A DNA stretch of 64,000 nt from contig VTPC01007126.1 of the NCBI GenBank assembly GCA_011009095.1, forward strand, positions 1-64,000, written 5' to 3'. This document shows, piece by piece, positions 21,801-29,834 of the stretch. The stretch's first letter is position 1. Each line of letters opens with the position of its first letter. This stretch comes from Ignelater luminosus (taxonomy: Eukaryota; Arthropoda; Insecta; Coleoptera; Elateridae). A program made the translations under genes and the position numbers. The notes under the pieces were generated by a model. The model did no database searches and was not told the origin of the DNA. It saw only the letters and a program-made list of their open reading frames with translations.

Positions 21801-23417
21801 TTTAATTTCGAAATGGAAAATTGTCTTATTTTTTCATTAGGTACTCCACCCGTGCGAAGCCGGGGCGGGCAGCTAGTTAAACAATAAAAAAATCAATTAT
21901 TAATAAACAAAATTAACGATTAACAAAAAAATCGTTACAAGATTAAGAAAAAATAATCGCTTTTTCGAAGTTTCAAGTTTTTCCTCGCCTCTCGATTTAG
22001 CTCTAGATGAAGTAAATACTTTAATACAAATATTTTATTTTGTTGGAAACACTTTTACGGTTTTGTGAGTGGTTTTTTAAAAATTTTCTTAGTTAATATT
22101 CTGCTCTATGTTGCTTGCTGTTTGTATACTATTACATGTTTTTATATTTAGATATGCATTATATTATACCTTGATCACTATTTGTTTTTGTAATTTCTTA
22201 TGTAAATGAACAATTTGTCCGTATAGGAAATTATATGCCTAATTACCGAAGCGAAAACCGTTTACATAAAATTAAATTAGCTTTGTCCGTTGCTAGGGAA
22301 ACGTTTTGATTTTCTTTCTAATGAACGCTTATTCTTATCTAGTGTTTTGGTAAAAACCGAAAAGAAAATAAAAACTTCAACATCCTGTGTATCGAAAACC
22401 AAGCATTTTAGGACATACATTTATATGTACTTTTCGACTTAGCATTGGCCCAAGAATCACCCATTAAAATAAGTACATATCATTAAGTAACACCCTGTAT
22501 ATACCAATTTTAAAAAAATTAGTTATAATTTTTTGACGGATTACTGTACATTAAAAGTTTAGATTTTTATCTACTAATTCAACTTGTAGAAGAATCTCCT
22601 TAGAGGCACCAAATTAAAAAAAGTAATAAATTGCTAATTACAATTTAATTTCATCTCTCTACTAATCAAACTTTGTTAATAATTAAATTTTCCATAAAAT
22701 TAAGCCTAAAACTAGAAAATGTTTGAAAGTGTAGGTTTACAGGGTTTTATTTCTAATTATTTCTATTAGCTTGCCAATCACTATAATTGAAGATAATTTG
22801 GAAATAAATTGAAGTGTTGGGCGTTTAGATAAGGAAAATGCGATTGTTGCATATGTTCGTTGCTCGAATCATAATTATTGCTATTAATTCCGTTATAAAT
22901 ATAAATCTTTGCTTACCTTTGTTAAAAATGCGTCCACATCTTCTATTTCATAACCAAACTGTTGAACAATCTTCTCGTTTTTCTCATATTTTTTTACATC
23001 CCTGGTACTCTTCCTACGATGTCTGTGCTTCTCTCTAGTTTTCTCAGGAAATAAACTCGGTTCACTTTTCGTTCTAATTGGTACGTTTTGCGTTTTAACT
23101 ATTTGGCACTTTAAATCATTAACTTTATTATTTTTTAATTTATTATTATTATTATTATTTATAATACAGTGATTTGTACTAATATTGTTTAAATTATTAA
23201 GTGTCGTTATTCTACCGAAACTGCGCGATGTATTGTTCGCTTGTTCTGAATTGTGTTTACCCTGTTGTTCCACATTTTTTCGTCTAGTTTTGTATTGGAA
23301 TTTAATTGGTTGTTCTGGATTCGGCGTGTGGGTGGTCTGATGGCTTCGCAAAATCCAAGATATTGGTAACTTTGATTTGTTTGTCCTGCCACCCAAGTGG
23401 GATGGCTTCTGACCCAT
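3386..23417 (-). CDS. Dlish: SH3 domain-containing protein, probable Dlish (three exons)
   Basis: Joining exons 22917-23417, 9743-9950 and 3386-3801 on the minus strand gives one 374-aa frame. Junction phases agree (0, then 1) and all introns are GT-AG. Residues 1-167 are basic and low-complexity, with an Asn run and a KSEPSLF motif. Residues about 176-236 form one SH3 (core GMVVNAVFKNENWLYVQTPH, then EEGYVSYAACLPLG). The last roughly 60 residues form a C-terminal SH3 (VVYCDYEG, GDVVALVS, WFWVRNRNGFEGFIPSAVAG). Domain order and these blocks match my memory of insect Dlish. That protein binds the atypical myosin Dachs and controls its levels at the apical junctional cortex in Fat/Dachsous growth signalling. 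Dlish is described with three SH3 domains; I see only two, so an exon may be missed or the first domain absent. No frame damage is visible. The start ATG follows an in-frame TAA 13-15 nt upstream. The name is inference; the gene model is strong. Confidence 0.75.
4810..6641. mobile_element. non-autonomous TA-target DNA transposon with about 650-700 bp inverted repeats
   Basis: The ends are TACAGGGTGAG and CTCACCCTGTA, flanked by TA at 4808-4809 and 6642-6643. The two arms (about 4810-5490 and 5915-6641) are inverted copies over almost their whole length, with scattered differences. Only about 400 bp in the middle is unique. Excising it restores the ORF1 frame of the host LINE exactly, which fixes the boundaries. 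TA duplication and the end sequence fit the IS630/Tc1/mariner group. The centre holds a shrunken transposase relic. Confidence 0.85.
5492..5733 (-). pseudogene. internally deleted transposase, start joined to end
   Basis: On the minus strand an ATG at 5733-5731 opens MNFSNQEKRDMIECY, resembling the N-terminal helix-turn-helix of DUF4817-type insect transposases. A few codons later the frame shifts to VYQKSYDTVDDLREAVLEVF, followed by ANIDVRSVRKATNSVLKMCN and a stop at 5492. That is the usual extreme C-terminus of such transposases. The whole catalytic middle is missing. This is the unique core between the two long arms of the 4810-6641 element. Confidence 0.65.
7010..9345 (+). pseudogene. RTE-type ORF2: endonuclease and reverse transcriptase, inactivated
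   Basis: The endonuclease begins WNVRSIKEKEEEIMEEM (about 7016) with LGITETKKK following, as in APE-type nucleases. RTE-like blocks follow: NGKRIIEMCMENELIISDTKF (from about 7476) and HQDIHKYTREE. RT boxes include NNYRGITLTSIPGKI (about 8466), QRGFKRRRSTQDLIF, FIDLEKAFDRVRR and VKQGCVLSPLLFSI. Where YADD should be, about 8945-8965, the sequence reads YLSE, so both catalytic aspartates are lost. The fingers and palm then continue AAKTPEDLQRNLEILDNEI and YKYLGTMIQSDGKID. Stops and frameshifts occur throughout. Confidence 0.75.
9743..9950 (-). CDS. Dlish: Dlish-like gene, internal SH3 exon
   Basis: The acceptor tttttccag ends at 9951 and the donor GTAAGT begins at 9742. The exon is 208 bp, 69 codons plus one base. 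It encodes an SH3 with VVLAFPTVLYQT at the start, an acidic-to-aromatic core with NWLYVQTPH, and EEGYVSYAACLPL at the end. This exon is surrounded by transposon-derived intron but has no stop or frameshift, a sign of purifying selection. Confidence 0.8.
9960..11860. other. intron sequence without recognisable genes
   Basis: This part of the 13 kb Dlish intron is AT-rich. I see no exon-like block with splice sites on the minus strand and no transposase or RT motif. Confidence 0.35.
11868..11992. repeat. GC-rich 9-bp-periodic array, short copy
   Basis: Runs of GGCCCGA-like words spaced by about 9 bp (for example cagcccgaacggcccgag) stand out from the AT-rich surroundings. It is the same sequence type as six other loci in this window. 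Confidence 0.75.
12625..12900 (-). repeat. GC-rich 9-bp-periodic array, inverted orientation
   Basis: Words such as TCGGGCCTATCGGACAG show the array in the opposite orientation to the one at 12930-13700. It begins directly after a short open segment encoding MVRYLTETQKIEM at about 12584-12622. An end-like CAGTAGCGGAACTAGG near 12359 looks like a hAT terminus. The array therefore seems to sit inside a decayed hAT-like element, an inference from one end only. Confidence 0.7.
12930..13700 (+). repeat. GC-rich 9-bp-periodic array, longest copy
   Basis: About 770 bp of diverged units of the form (G)GCCCGANNG, for example acaggcccgaagggccga. The 9-bp period keeps three frames on each strand largely open and yields Gly/Pro/Ser-rich collagen-like shadow translations. 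With 12625-12900 it forms a large imperfect inverted pair. Confidence 0.8.
13755..13861 (-). repeat. dispersed repeat, copy 1 (inverted)
   Basis: Its reverse complement aligns with 37975-38160 and, more weakly, with 27970-28175. Shared words include a GTAGA.TTC core and CATTATnAAAACC. It flanks the GC-rich array on the right. Confidence 0.5.
14262..14400 (+). repeat. GC-rich array with conserved terminus
   Basis: This array ends in gaggcccggcccga, followed by a G+C-rich run with TTGGaCC and AAAGGCCC. The same terminus ends the arrays at 37140-37320 and 50335-50520. It points to a repeat family with a defined end rather than random simple sequence. Confidence 0.75.
14436..14787. repeat. 26-bp exact inverted repeat about 300 bp apart
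   Basis: GATTACATACCTTTACAAGA and the next six bases (TGCGAA) near 14437-14462 recur as an exact reverse complement at 14761-14786. The short plus-strand open frame between them (14242-14523) has no recognised homology. The pair could be the ends of a small element or a recent local inversion. Confidence 0.65.
14996..15600 (-). pseudogene. hAT transposase C-terminal relic (ZMYM1-like hAT)
   Basis: On the minus strand HHPNVLIALRIFLTVPVTA (from about 15510) is followed by SSERSFSKLKLMKTYLVSRE, then after a +1 shift ERLSNLVILTIKQELNE, ending KARRLQFWFLKKE at a stop at 15258. This is the hAT dimerisation region. The plus-strand sequence CAGTGCCGGTTCTGG at 14996 is a plausible hAT terminal repeat about 260 bp past the stop. 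The rest of the transposase and the other end are missing or unrecognisable. Confidence 0.8.
15776..16042 (-). pseudogene. C-terminal tail of a LINE reverse transcriptase protein
   Basis: MLTMPYRTSSLFRRSFTFNA, then VKLHNSISCGVK and FKRFLKSHLLQTQ, then stop, has the wording of the last 60 residues of many CR1/Jockey-type LINE ORF2 proteins. The usual form is a basic strand, RRSF, a KLWNSLP-like motif and FK..LK.HL. The RT domain that should precede it is not detectable upstream, so this is a 5'-truncated copy. Confidence 0.65.
16060..17100. other. intron sequence without recognisable genes
   Basis: AT-rich sequence between two LINE fragments inside the Dlish intron. I see no motif on either strand that I can support. 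Confidence 0.35.
17120..19655 (+). mobile_element. 5'-truncated RTE-type LINE with endonuclease and RT
   Basis: It starts inside the endonuclease (RATARVSIAVKKK, IIWMEIETFDYTVKIIG, ICAPTDDSTIEVKEKLYKQL). It continues with a GDFNSR-like segment in another frame and HRDVHKYIWSQPTRNLKS / IIDYC / GANCGFDYYLL. RT blocks are KNNKAPGPGGIPVDLLKHA, NKWKLTYISSIHKKGDKK and an intact FADD (TILFADDQVVLV at about 18890-18925). The C-terminal region reads LEKTKIK-like, then EKQLSWYGHMKRMEGHSLPK and KKGRPKIRWKDRIETAM, stopping at 19616. At least eight frameshifts or stops are present. It is antisense within the Dlish intron. Confidence 0.8.
19920..20935 (+). pseudogene. Jockey-type LINE RT fragment
   Basis: TFQDVEYCSDEEIVNLFVKY is the linker before the RT. 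ITENEVENAIKKINVRAAAG, INGIPGY, then VKPIHKAGNKNCIENYRPVS and ILNNFSKIFKYVLYERIL are RT boxes 0-2. FIKYSNKMSLVFTPTSGVP is close to the GVPQGSVLGP box, but a frameshift garbles it, and the catalytic FADD segment is deleted. A final block (WYKSNNLRLNTEKCNI) resembles the W...N.L.LN..K segment after the active site. Both ends are truncated. Confidence 0.72.
21118..21876 (+). mobile_element. non-autonomous Helitron
   Basis: The 5' end is TCTATCTAAATAAAAATGAA (21118 onward), the usual start of insect Helitrons. The 3' end has a GC-rich hairpin region, CCCGTGCGAAGCCGGGGCGG, then CTAG at 21873-21876. The flanks are A on the left and T on the right, the classic A/T insertion with no duplication. It has no Rep/helicase coding capacity at 759 bp. 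The family is inferred from the termini, which are distinctive. Confidence 0.8.
22380..22502 (-). repeat. terminal fragment of a TATACAGGGTG-type element
   Basis: Read on the minus strand it begins TATACAGGGTGTTACTTAAT and contains a GGTGATTCTTGGGCCAATGC block and a second weaker copy of the end word (CACAGGATGTTGAAG) about 110 bp in. The other terminus is not evident. The plus-strand word TATACAGGGTGT at 19661 faces it but the inner sequences do not match. Confidence 0.5.
22917..23417 (-). CDS. Dlish: Dlish-like gene, first coding exon
   Basis: It runs from ATG (23417-23415) to AAG followed by donor GTAAGC at 22916, 167 codons, phase 0. In the same minus-strand frame a TAA lies just upstream of the ATG. 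A polypyrimidine-AG acceptor (cttttacag) ends at 23492, so at least one non-coding 5' exon probably exists. The AAT-type triplet tract near 23140-23160 is translated as six consecutive Asn. The exon ends in EIEDVDAFLTK, which flows directly into the next exon. Confidence 0.72.
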
Positions 23418-23499
23418 GTCATTTGTAAATTATACATTCAACCCTCTCGCACGTTGTTGCCATTCTTCTATCCGTTAACGTTTGCATTATTCTGTAAAA

Positions 23500-24630
23500 G
23501 AAAAATACAAACAAAGAAGCTATTTAGTTCTTTTTCTCTTTGGAAATATAAAAATATTTGTTTTAGCAATGTTCATACATCTTTAGTTTTAATGTCATTG
23601 ATGACTGATTTATGTCGATCTTAATTACCTTCAAGCAACAACAAAAAAATTGCAAATAGTATTGAAAGTGCTTTTAAATATGTGGTTTGCTTGCATTCTT
23701 CGGTTAGAATTATTCATTAACATTATTAGTTTGTACGAGGAGGTTATGGTCTTTTCATTACTTGTTTATTATTATTCAATGTAACCGGAGATGTGTGCAA
23801 AAATGGACATCCTGACTTTTATTTATTAACTTGCACTTGTTATAAAGAATGTGTGCGTGGAGTTAAAATAAAAAGGAAAAAAAATACAACCACCTCTTTA
23901 TTGTAAACTGATTAGCAAGTACAAATTATGAAGGTTAGTAAAAAAGTAGTTTAATGCACTTCAAGTCCGTAGATATAAAATGTGCCCGTAGATGGAAAGA
24001 AGGATACATTAAATGCATCGTTTGTAAGCGGTCTATCATCTAATGAGAAGAATAATAATTACTAACGTAGGAAAACACTCCGTTAACACTGTAAACTAAA
24101 AACAAAAAGAGAATCTATTGTGCAACTGTTATTTACATGTCATTTACATTACATTCATTGTCTTTTTACACTCTGATAAAAACAATTAAATTATTGCATT
24201 TAATGATTTTTGATAAAATCTCTTCGAGCGTTAGAATTTTGCCATGTTATCAACTTTTAACTGTTTAGTAATTTAGCGAATGTCATTGACCAAAAGATTA
24301 CGAGCAGTCCCGTAAGGAATCTTTAATCAAAAGCAAAATTACTTTAAACTGCTCGCGCAGTGAACACGCTGATATTTATACTAAACTTCACCTGCCTTTT
24401 TTATATTCGCTCCATTTATTTAATTTACCATGAGCTCTCATCACTGGAGTTAGCCGCTGCTATACAGGTATTTAGGCAATCAAAACAGCCAAAACGTGCC
24501 AAATTCTTCAATTTATCCAAAAGTAGTTGCTGTTAAGAATGTTTAATTCACTGTTCTTTGAAAAGAATTCTAAACTAAAACGTTTTGTTTGTCATATTTA
24601 TAAAAATATTAAATTAAGTGATTGGAAACA
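23500..24630. other. sequence upstream of the Dlish-like coding exons
   Basis: No coding motif is seen. The Dlish 5' UTR exon and promoter should lie somewhere at or beyond this region, but I cannot place them. Confidence 0.35.
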
Positions 24631-24636
24631 TTGAGC

Positions 24637-25065
24637 TTAGCCAAACTGTCCGAGTTCATTTGTAACAGTTCCTTTTCTACAGTAAACCATTATATTTAGC
24701 AAAACGCCATCAGGTACCCATATGTCACACAGTTTTATTCCGTATTTTGTTGTTTTATTTTGAATATACTGCCTAAAAGATAAACGACGCCACCATAGGA
24801 CTAAAGTCTCGTCCAGTGATAACTTTTCTCCAGGGTGATAAATGTTTTGAACATTGCACAAAATGTAAATTATAATCTTAGCAAACGTGGAAAGTATCAT
24901 CAACTTGATTATGAAAACAAACCTAGTTTTAAACAAAAACTGCTCAATAGAACTTTACTTTTGGCATTTGTGTACTTCCCATTAGGATACAAAGTCCCAA
25001 GAATTTCTTTATTTCTTCAGATGTAGTCGCCGACTTCATATTAGCGGCTCCTTGGCTCCTTATTA
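24637..25065 (-). pseudogene. piggyBac transposase relic
   Basis: The block TSEEIKKFLGLCILMGSTQM (about 24985-25045) precedes, after a frameshift, YHPGEKLSLDETLVLWWRRL and SFRQYIQNKTTKYGIKLCDI. PDGVLLNIMVYCRKGT follows. The motif LSLDE carries the first catalytic aspartate of the DDD transposase family, and the RLSFRQYI.NK..KYGIK segment is diagnostic. Both flanks are truncated; no TTAA-flanked terminal repeats were identified. Confidence 0.82.
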
Positions 25066-25319
25066 ACTTAAATTCTATTGGAGATTTATTTTTGTATTAA
25101 AAATAGAACAGCTAACTTTCTATATTTTCAAGCTATTTCTTAAATAAACTGTTTACAAGGATGCTTGTTGTTACCTTTTTACATTTTTGTAATATGCACT
25201 CTACCATTTAATATTAAATAAGAAGTTCCAAAGTTTGTTGGTGTTCTTTTAATTCTTAAAGCTTTTTATTGGTGGTTTATTAAAAACATTTGGTTGCGGG
25301 CCCAGTAAAAAGGTGGTAA

Positions 25320-25800
25320 AGAGCAGTAAAGAGGAAAAATGGAACAAGATACAACAAGTTGGTCAAAAGCCACTTACGTTTTTAGTAAACTGTAATAGTG
25401 CACAGGAAATGTGAGACAATTTAGCATCAAGATTATTAATAGAAGAGACAAGACTTAATAAAGAAGAAAAAGCTGATGAGGTTCCAGCATTGTTGTCAAA
25501 GAGGTTAGAAGTCTAAAAAAGGCATCCGGTGATGCTGAAGAATAAGCAAGAAAAATCTGGTAACTGCTTTTATTGCAAGAAGGCAGGACGTTGAAAAAAT
25601 AAATAAATCAATCTAAAAGATGCATTAGTGGTCAAAACAATTTCCGACAGTATATCGATGAATAGACATAGTATGTAGACTCGGACGCAACCGATCATCT
25701 ACAGTGGTTTGAAAATTACAAGCAATGTAATTCGCCAGTTCCGGCAAGAGTTGGCAATGGTGTACAAGGTTCGTCCGGAAAGCATCCAACTTTGTGCTGT
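25320..25800 (+). pseudogene. Copia-type retrotransposon: gag end and protease
   Basis: The gag segment LVNCNSAQEM, stop, DNLASRLLIEETRLNKEEKA and a zinc knuckle start CFYCKKAGR are followed by a protease core VDSDATDHLQWFENYKQCNS and PVPARVGNG. The family active site is DSG; here it is DSD. Several stops interrupt. The integrase-like part appears about 950 bp further on, after mariner and pogo relics. Confidence 0.7.
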
Positions 25801-25815
25801 AGTAAGAGAAAGAGT

Positions 25816-26060
25816 TAGTTCCTATCAATGGCGTCCCCTTCAAAGTACTCCCCTTTGGAAGCCACAACTTTCTTTCAGCCTTTTCCCACTTTCGAAAACA
25901 CTCCGTGTATTCAGCTTCGTCTCATTTCTTTTTATTTCCTCCACGTCGTCGAATCTTTTTTCTTTGAGGGTATTTTTCAAGTTGAGGAACATCCAGAAGA
26001 AGCAGAGAACCAAGTCGCGACTGCACGGGGGCTGACGAAGCTGTACAATGCCGTGTGGGG
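25816..26060 (-). pseudogene. mariner transposase C-terminal relic
   Basis: The minus strand reads LKEKRFDDVEEIKRNETK, then after a frameshift ECFRKWEK, then in a third frame ASKGEYFEGDAIDRN and a stop at about 25816. This is the normal mariner/SETMAR-type C-terminus, after the catalytic triad. It interrupts the Copia relic in the opposite orientation. Confidence 0.78.
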
Positions 26061-26224
26061 TGGTAAGGCAGAACGGGGTACTTTAACCACCTCCAAAACT
26101 GGTGCTGCTATCTGTTAAATGATTTGTGAACTGCATACTGGTAGCCATTTTTATTATTGGTGCTTGTTTTGACGCTTCACTCTAGCTTTATAAAAAATCT
26201 GTTTGTCTTTCGGGGTTCTCTAAA

Positions 26225-26715
26225 ATGCCAAGAGGATACAAGAGGAAATCCGGCAGACAAAGTTGGTCTGAAGAATTCACGAGGAGTGCAGTTGAAGCAG
26301 TTTTGTCAAAAGAGATGAGTTAGCTTAAAAACTTTGGAACGAAGGGTGGAAAAAGCACGACAGAGTGGATCCGTTGCTCAGTCTTCTACCAAGGGCTTGA
26401 AACGAATAAAACCAGTTTTCACTTTTGAACAAGAAAAACTCTTTGATTAATTGTTTGGTTGATTATATTTTGTCAATGGAGAAGAGAATGTTTGGCCTTA
26501 CAATCAATAAGCTGAGAACAATTGCCTTTGAACTTGCGGAACGAAATAACATTCCTCATACTTTTAATAAGACAAAATAGATAGCTGGGAAGGAGTGGTT
26601 GTGTTTGTTTTTAAGAAGTCACCCTAACTTTAAACTTGCGTGATGAAGCCTGATGCCTTGAAAGCAGAAGCTCAAGTGGCAGCAAGAAATACAATACATC
26701 AAAATGTGAATTACG
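26225..26715 (+). pseudogene. pogo/Tigger-type transposase N-terminal relic
   Basis: MPRGYKRKSGRQSWSEEFTR opens with a true ATG. Then TLERRVEKARQSGSVAQSST, FTFEQEKLF, VDYILSMEKRMFGLTINKLR, TIAFELAERNNIPHTFNKTK and AGKEWLCLFLRSHPNFKL follow in two or three frames. This is the psq-type helix-turn-helix plus CENP-B-like DNA-binding region; the DDE domain is missing. Several stops make it non-functional. Confidence 0.78.
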
Positions 26716-26736
26716 TCAAAATGACTTTGAAATTTA

Positions 26737-26955
26737 ATGTTGTGGTTTTCAAGATTTCTTTTGCAAGGTAAACAATGTTCTTTACCTTACCTTACCACGA
26801 AATCATCTGTAGCAGATGAATTGCTGCATGTAAATGTCTGTGGGCCATTGATAGAAAAGCCACTGAGAGGTGTTAGGTATGAAACTTTTTACAACCTGAA
26901 ACATAAGTTTAAGAAGAAATATAGTTCTTGCCCTTACTGCAATTGTTTGTTATGA
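26737..26955 (+). pseudogene. Copia-type integrase start relic
   Basis: LLQGKQCSLPYLTTKSSVAD, then ELLHVNVCGPLIEKPLRGVR, fits the region between the GAG-pre-integrase zinc finger and the first integrase strand (family form HxDVCGP). It probably belongs to the same element as the gag/protease relic at 25320-25800. Direction and order agree. The catalytic integrase core is absent. Confidence 0.6.
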
Positions 26956-27267
26956 TTTATAAATTTGCACTTTTCATTATCAGATTCCTTTGTTAAACTT
27001 CTGTTGAAAAAAATAATTAATTTAATTTTTAAAACATACAATCTGCTACTAAATATTTCTTTAACCACTTACCGATACCATAATAGTCAGCAGTGTGAAA
27101 AGGTCGTCCTGCTTTTAGGTTATAATATTCCAAATGACAGTTAAGCATTGCGCCGCACCGTTAATTGATTTGTATCGCTTCATTAAACCTATATTGATCC
27201 GCATGGATCGCTACGTTCATAGTGCGTTTACTAGTTTTTTAAATTTCTAGTAGAGGTCGCAATGATC

Positions 27268-27827
27268 TGTAGAAGACCAAAGTACAAAGTACCGACACCA
27301 AACAAAAAACTATCGCAAATTGAGCTCGATAACGATTTTCTCTCCGCTAGAGGCGCTGTTGATCTAAGTTAAATTTGACAAGTTTAAACGTCAGTTTATA
27401 AGTTTGAGGTTATTAAAACTTAAATCTTAGAAAAACTTAGAAACTTAACTCGTATATCTGATCTGATCATATAAATTACATTCTACAGTTATTTGGGTTA
27501 ACTCTATTTATTCAGAAACGATTGCGCAACCCTGCAAAATCTGTTTTACAGCAATTTATAAAAAAATGATTGTGAAAGTGGTGAACATGACAACGAGGTA
27601 ATAGAAAATATACACTTGCTCATACAAATTTTGCAAAGAATAAAGAATAAGCAACAACAAGGCATTAATAATTATTTTTTTTCTAAAATTTAAATTTTAA
27701 TAACCTCAAACTTATAAACTGACGTTTAAACTTGTCAAATTTAATGTAATATTGAGCTCAATTTGCAATCGTCTTCTGTTTGGCGTCGGTACTTGGTATA
27801 ACAATCAACTGGCTTTGTAGAAGACCA
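27268..27827. mobile_element. inverted-repeat element between 12-bp direct repeats
   Basis: AGTACCGACACC at 27288 and GGCGTCGGTACT ending 27793 start long inner inverted repeats that include TTTGACAAGTTTAAACGTCA and AGTTTATAAGTTTGAGG on each arm. TGTAGAAGACCA occurs at both 27268-27279 and 27816-27827, possibly a target duplication. No coding capacity. The superfamily is unclear. Confidence 0.7.
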
Positions 27828-27969
27828 TGATTTTTTATTCAGGGTCTGTTGACGTCACCCATGGGCTTATGGGTTATTTTTGTATCTCACAGATGAATGC
27901 ATATTCATATTCTATTTAGTTAAAGACTTACTGCAACAAGGTATAATTTAACAATGCAGCACTGCGAAA

Positions 27970-28175
27970 AGTAGGGAATTATAAGGTTAGAAATTGAATT
28001 TTCATGTTATTCAATGTCTGGAAATTCTGAAAAGAACGCTGTGAATTCATAGAAAAACACTGAAAATCTACTCTAAGCACTTGGAGACACTAAATGATCA
28101 TCAGATTATTAGTTTGAAATCACGAATTGTGTCATGTCATTTGAGATGTAAAAAATTTTTTCAAATCTAGGGTAA
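27970..28175 (+). repeat. dispersed repeat, copy 2
   Basis: It aligns with 37955-38165 in the same orientation. Shared words include AAATCTACTCTAA, ACGAATTGT and CATTTGA. A third copy is inverted at 13755-13861. No ORF. Confidence 0.55.
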
Positions 28176-28194
28176 TTGGTGCCTACAGCAGAAT

Positions 28195-28322
28195 CTCCTA
28201 CGGCGGTGCCTTTGTTCACGTTTGTAGTCTCAATTGTCTTATTCTTTACCATGCAGCACTTAGTCACCGCCGCCGTGCCTATGGCAAATTGCCTAATTTA
28301 CACATCCTTGCGCCGGCCCTAG
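28195..28322 (+). repeat. possible hAT terminus
   Basis: The segment ends CCTTGCGCCGGCCCT, whose complement AGGGCCGGCGCAAGG resembles hAT ends. GCGGTGCC/GGCACGGCGG words are complementary around it. A matching opposite terminus is not found. Confidence 0.35.
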
Positions 28323-28932
28323 CGTGTTCCGCAATTTGAGAGTCACAGAAAATATGTACTTAATGTCTTTTTGAAGAGTTCTAATAAACTTGTTTCGTAA
28401 AGTGACGCGTTTCGGAGTTATAAAGAATTTAAAATTCCAAATGCAAGATTAGTTTTAATGCAAATAATTTACTGAGATAATCAAGTCAAGTTGTTCACAA
28501 GTCGCGGAACAACCTATATTTTGGTATATCAGCGGTATCGACTGATATAATAAAAAGGCACGCACAAAATTAAAACTCTGAACGGAAATCGGTGAATATT
28601 AAGAAAGAAGGCCCACATTATTGTCAGTGCAATATCTTTTAAAAGAAACCACAATCTTTTAAGTGGGATTTTAATTTTCTATTTCTATTAAACTAATGCA
28701 GCCTATGGATTCACTGACATTTTTGTTAATCCCTTGAAAATATGAATCAATTTACAGCTTTTGTAATGTAATTTGTCAAATGGGTGGTCATTAAACGATA
28801 TAAGCGGTTGAACAAGACTTAAAGCGAAATATGACGTAAATATAGGATGACTTACTGGCTCTCTGACAGACTTTGGCAGATGAAAGCTTATTCGGTTTGA
28901 AGAACTGTAATCAAAGAATCATGTTAGCAATA

Positions 28933-29828
28933 TACAGTGTGTCCCAATTTCGATGCTCACTATTGGGATCTCAGAAATTGTAAGAGATACGAAGTCGGTT
29001 AAATTAGAAAAGTTTTGGCTGTTTTGGAGATCAGTTTACTTATGCTTTTGTTTTTTCAAAAATGTTCACGGCTTACTAGATATTGGCTAAAAACGAAATT
29101 ATTTTATATTTTTTAAGTGAAATATCCCAAGAACGAGCAAAGATAGAAAAGAACATTTAGAGAATTTACTCCGAAACACAAAAAAATTATTTTTGCAATT
29201 GTCTTTTGTTTTATTTTGGCGGTGAAACGTAAATCCAAATTTTTTCTAATGGAACGCCTACTTGATTTCCATATTACTGAATTGCACGCCTTAAATGCTT
29301 TTCAGTGATGTATGGTTTGACATAGCTATTCTTTTGTTTTACCGAGTTATGAAGTGAAAATCATTTTTCATCGCAGATGCCACGACATCTAACACACAAA
29401 GTCGTGGAGTTTTATCAAAGAAATTTATTTGTTATGCAAAAATTGCTAAAACACAATAAATACGCTTTTATGGGGCATTAGATGCTTAGTTGATGCTATT
29501 TGTGAATGCCCAGTAAATTATCTTAAAAGCGTCATTTATTTTGTTTTAGCAATTGTTACATAACAAATGTAATTTATCTGACTAAAACCAATAATTTTCA
29601 TATGTTTAAAGCCATGGCACACTAAGTAGGAAATGCTTTTTATTTAAACGAAATAAGATAATTTCGTTTTTAGCAAATATCTAGTAAGCCGTGAACGTTT
29701 TTGAAAAAAAACAAAGCATAAGTAAACTGATCTCCAAAATAGCCAAAACTTTTTAAATTTAACCGACTTCGTATTTCTTACAATTTCCGAGATCCCAATA
29801 GTGAGCATCGAAATTGGGACACACTGTA
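28933..29828. mobile_element. MITE with about 160-bp inverted repeats and TA duplication
   Basis: The ends are TACAGTGTGTCCCAATTTCG and its complement, with TA at 28931-28932 and 29829-29830. The arms match for about 160 bp with few differences. A second, inner inverted repeat (about 29431-29470 with 29522-29563, word ATTGCTAAAACA) lies in the middle, so the element folds twice. No transposase remains. The ends resemble the 4810-6641 element but are not the same family. Confidence 0.85.
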
Positions 29829-29834
29829 TATGAT

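Noticed and set aside
19661-22502. One 2.8-kb transposon bounded by TATACAGGGTGT and ACACCCTGTATA
   Set aside because: Sequences just inside the two end words do not pair, and a LINE and a Helitron lie between them. The shared word is common to many families.
24040-24500. piggyBac terminal repeats near the transposase relic
   Set aside because: No TTAA-flanked inverted ends could be paired on the two sides.
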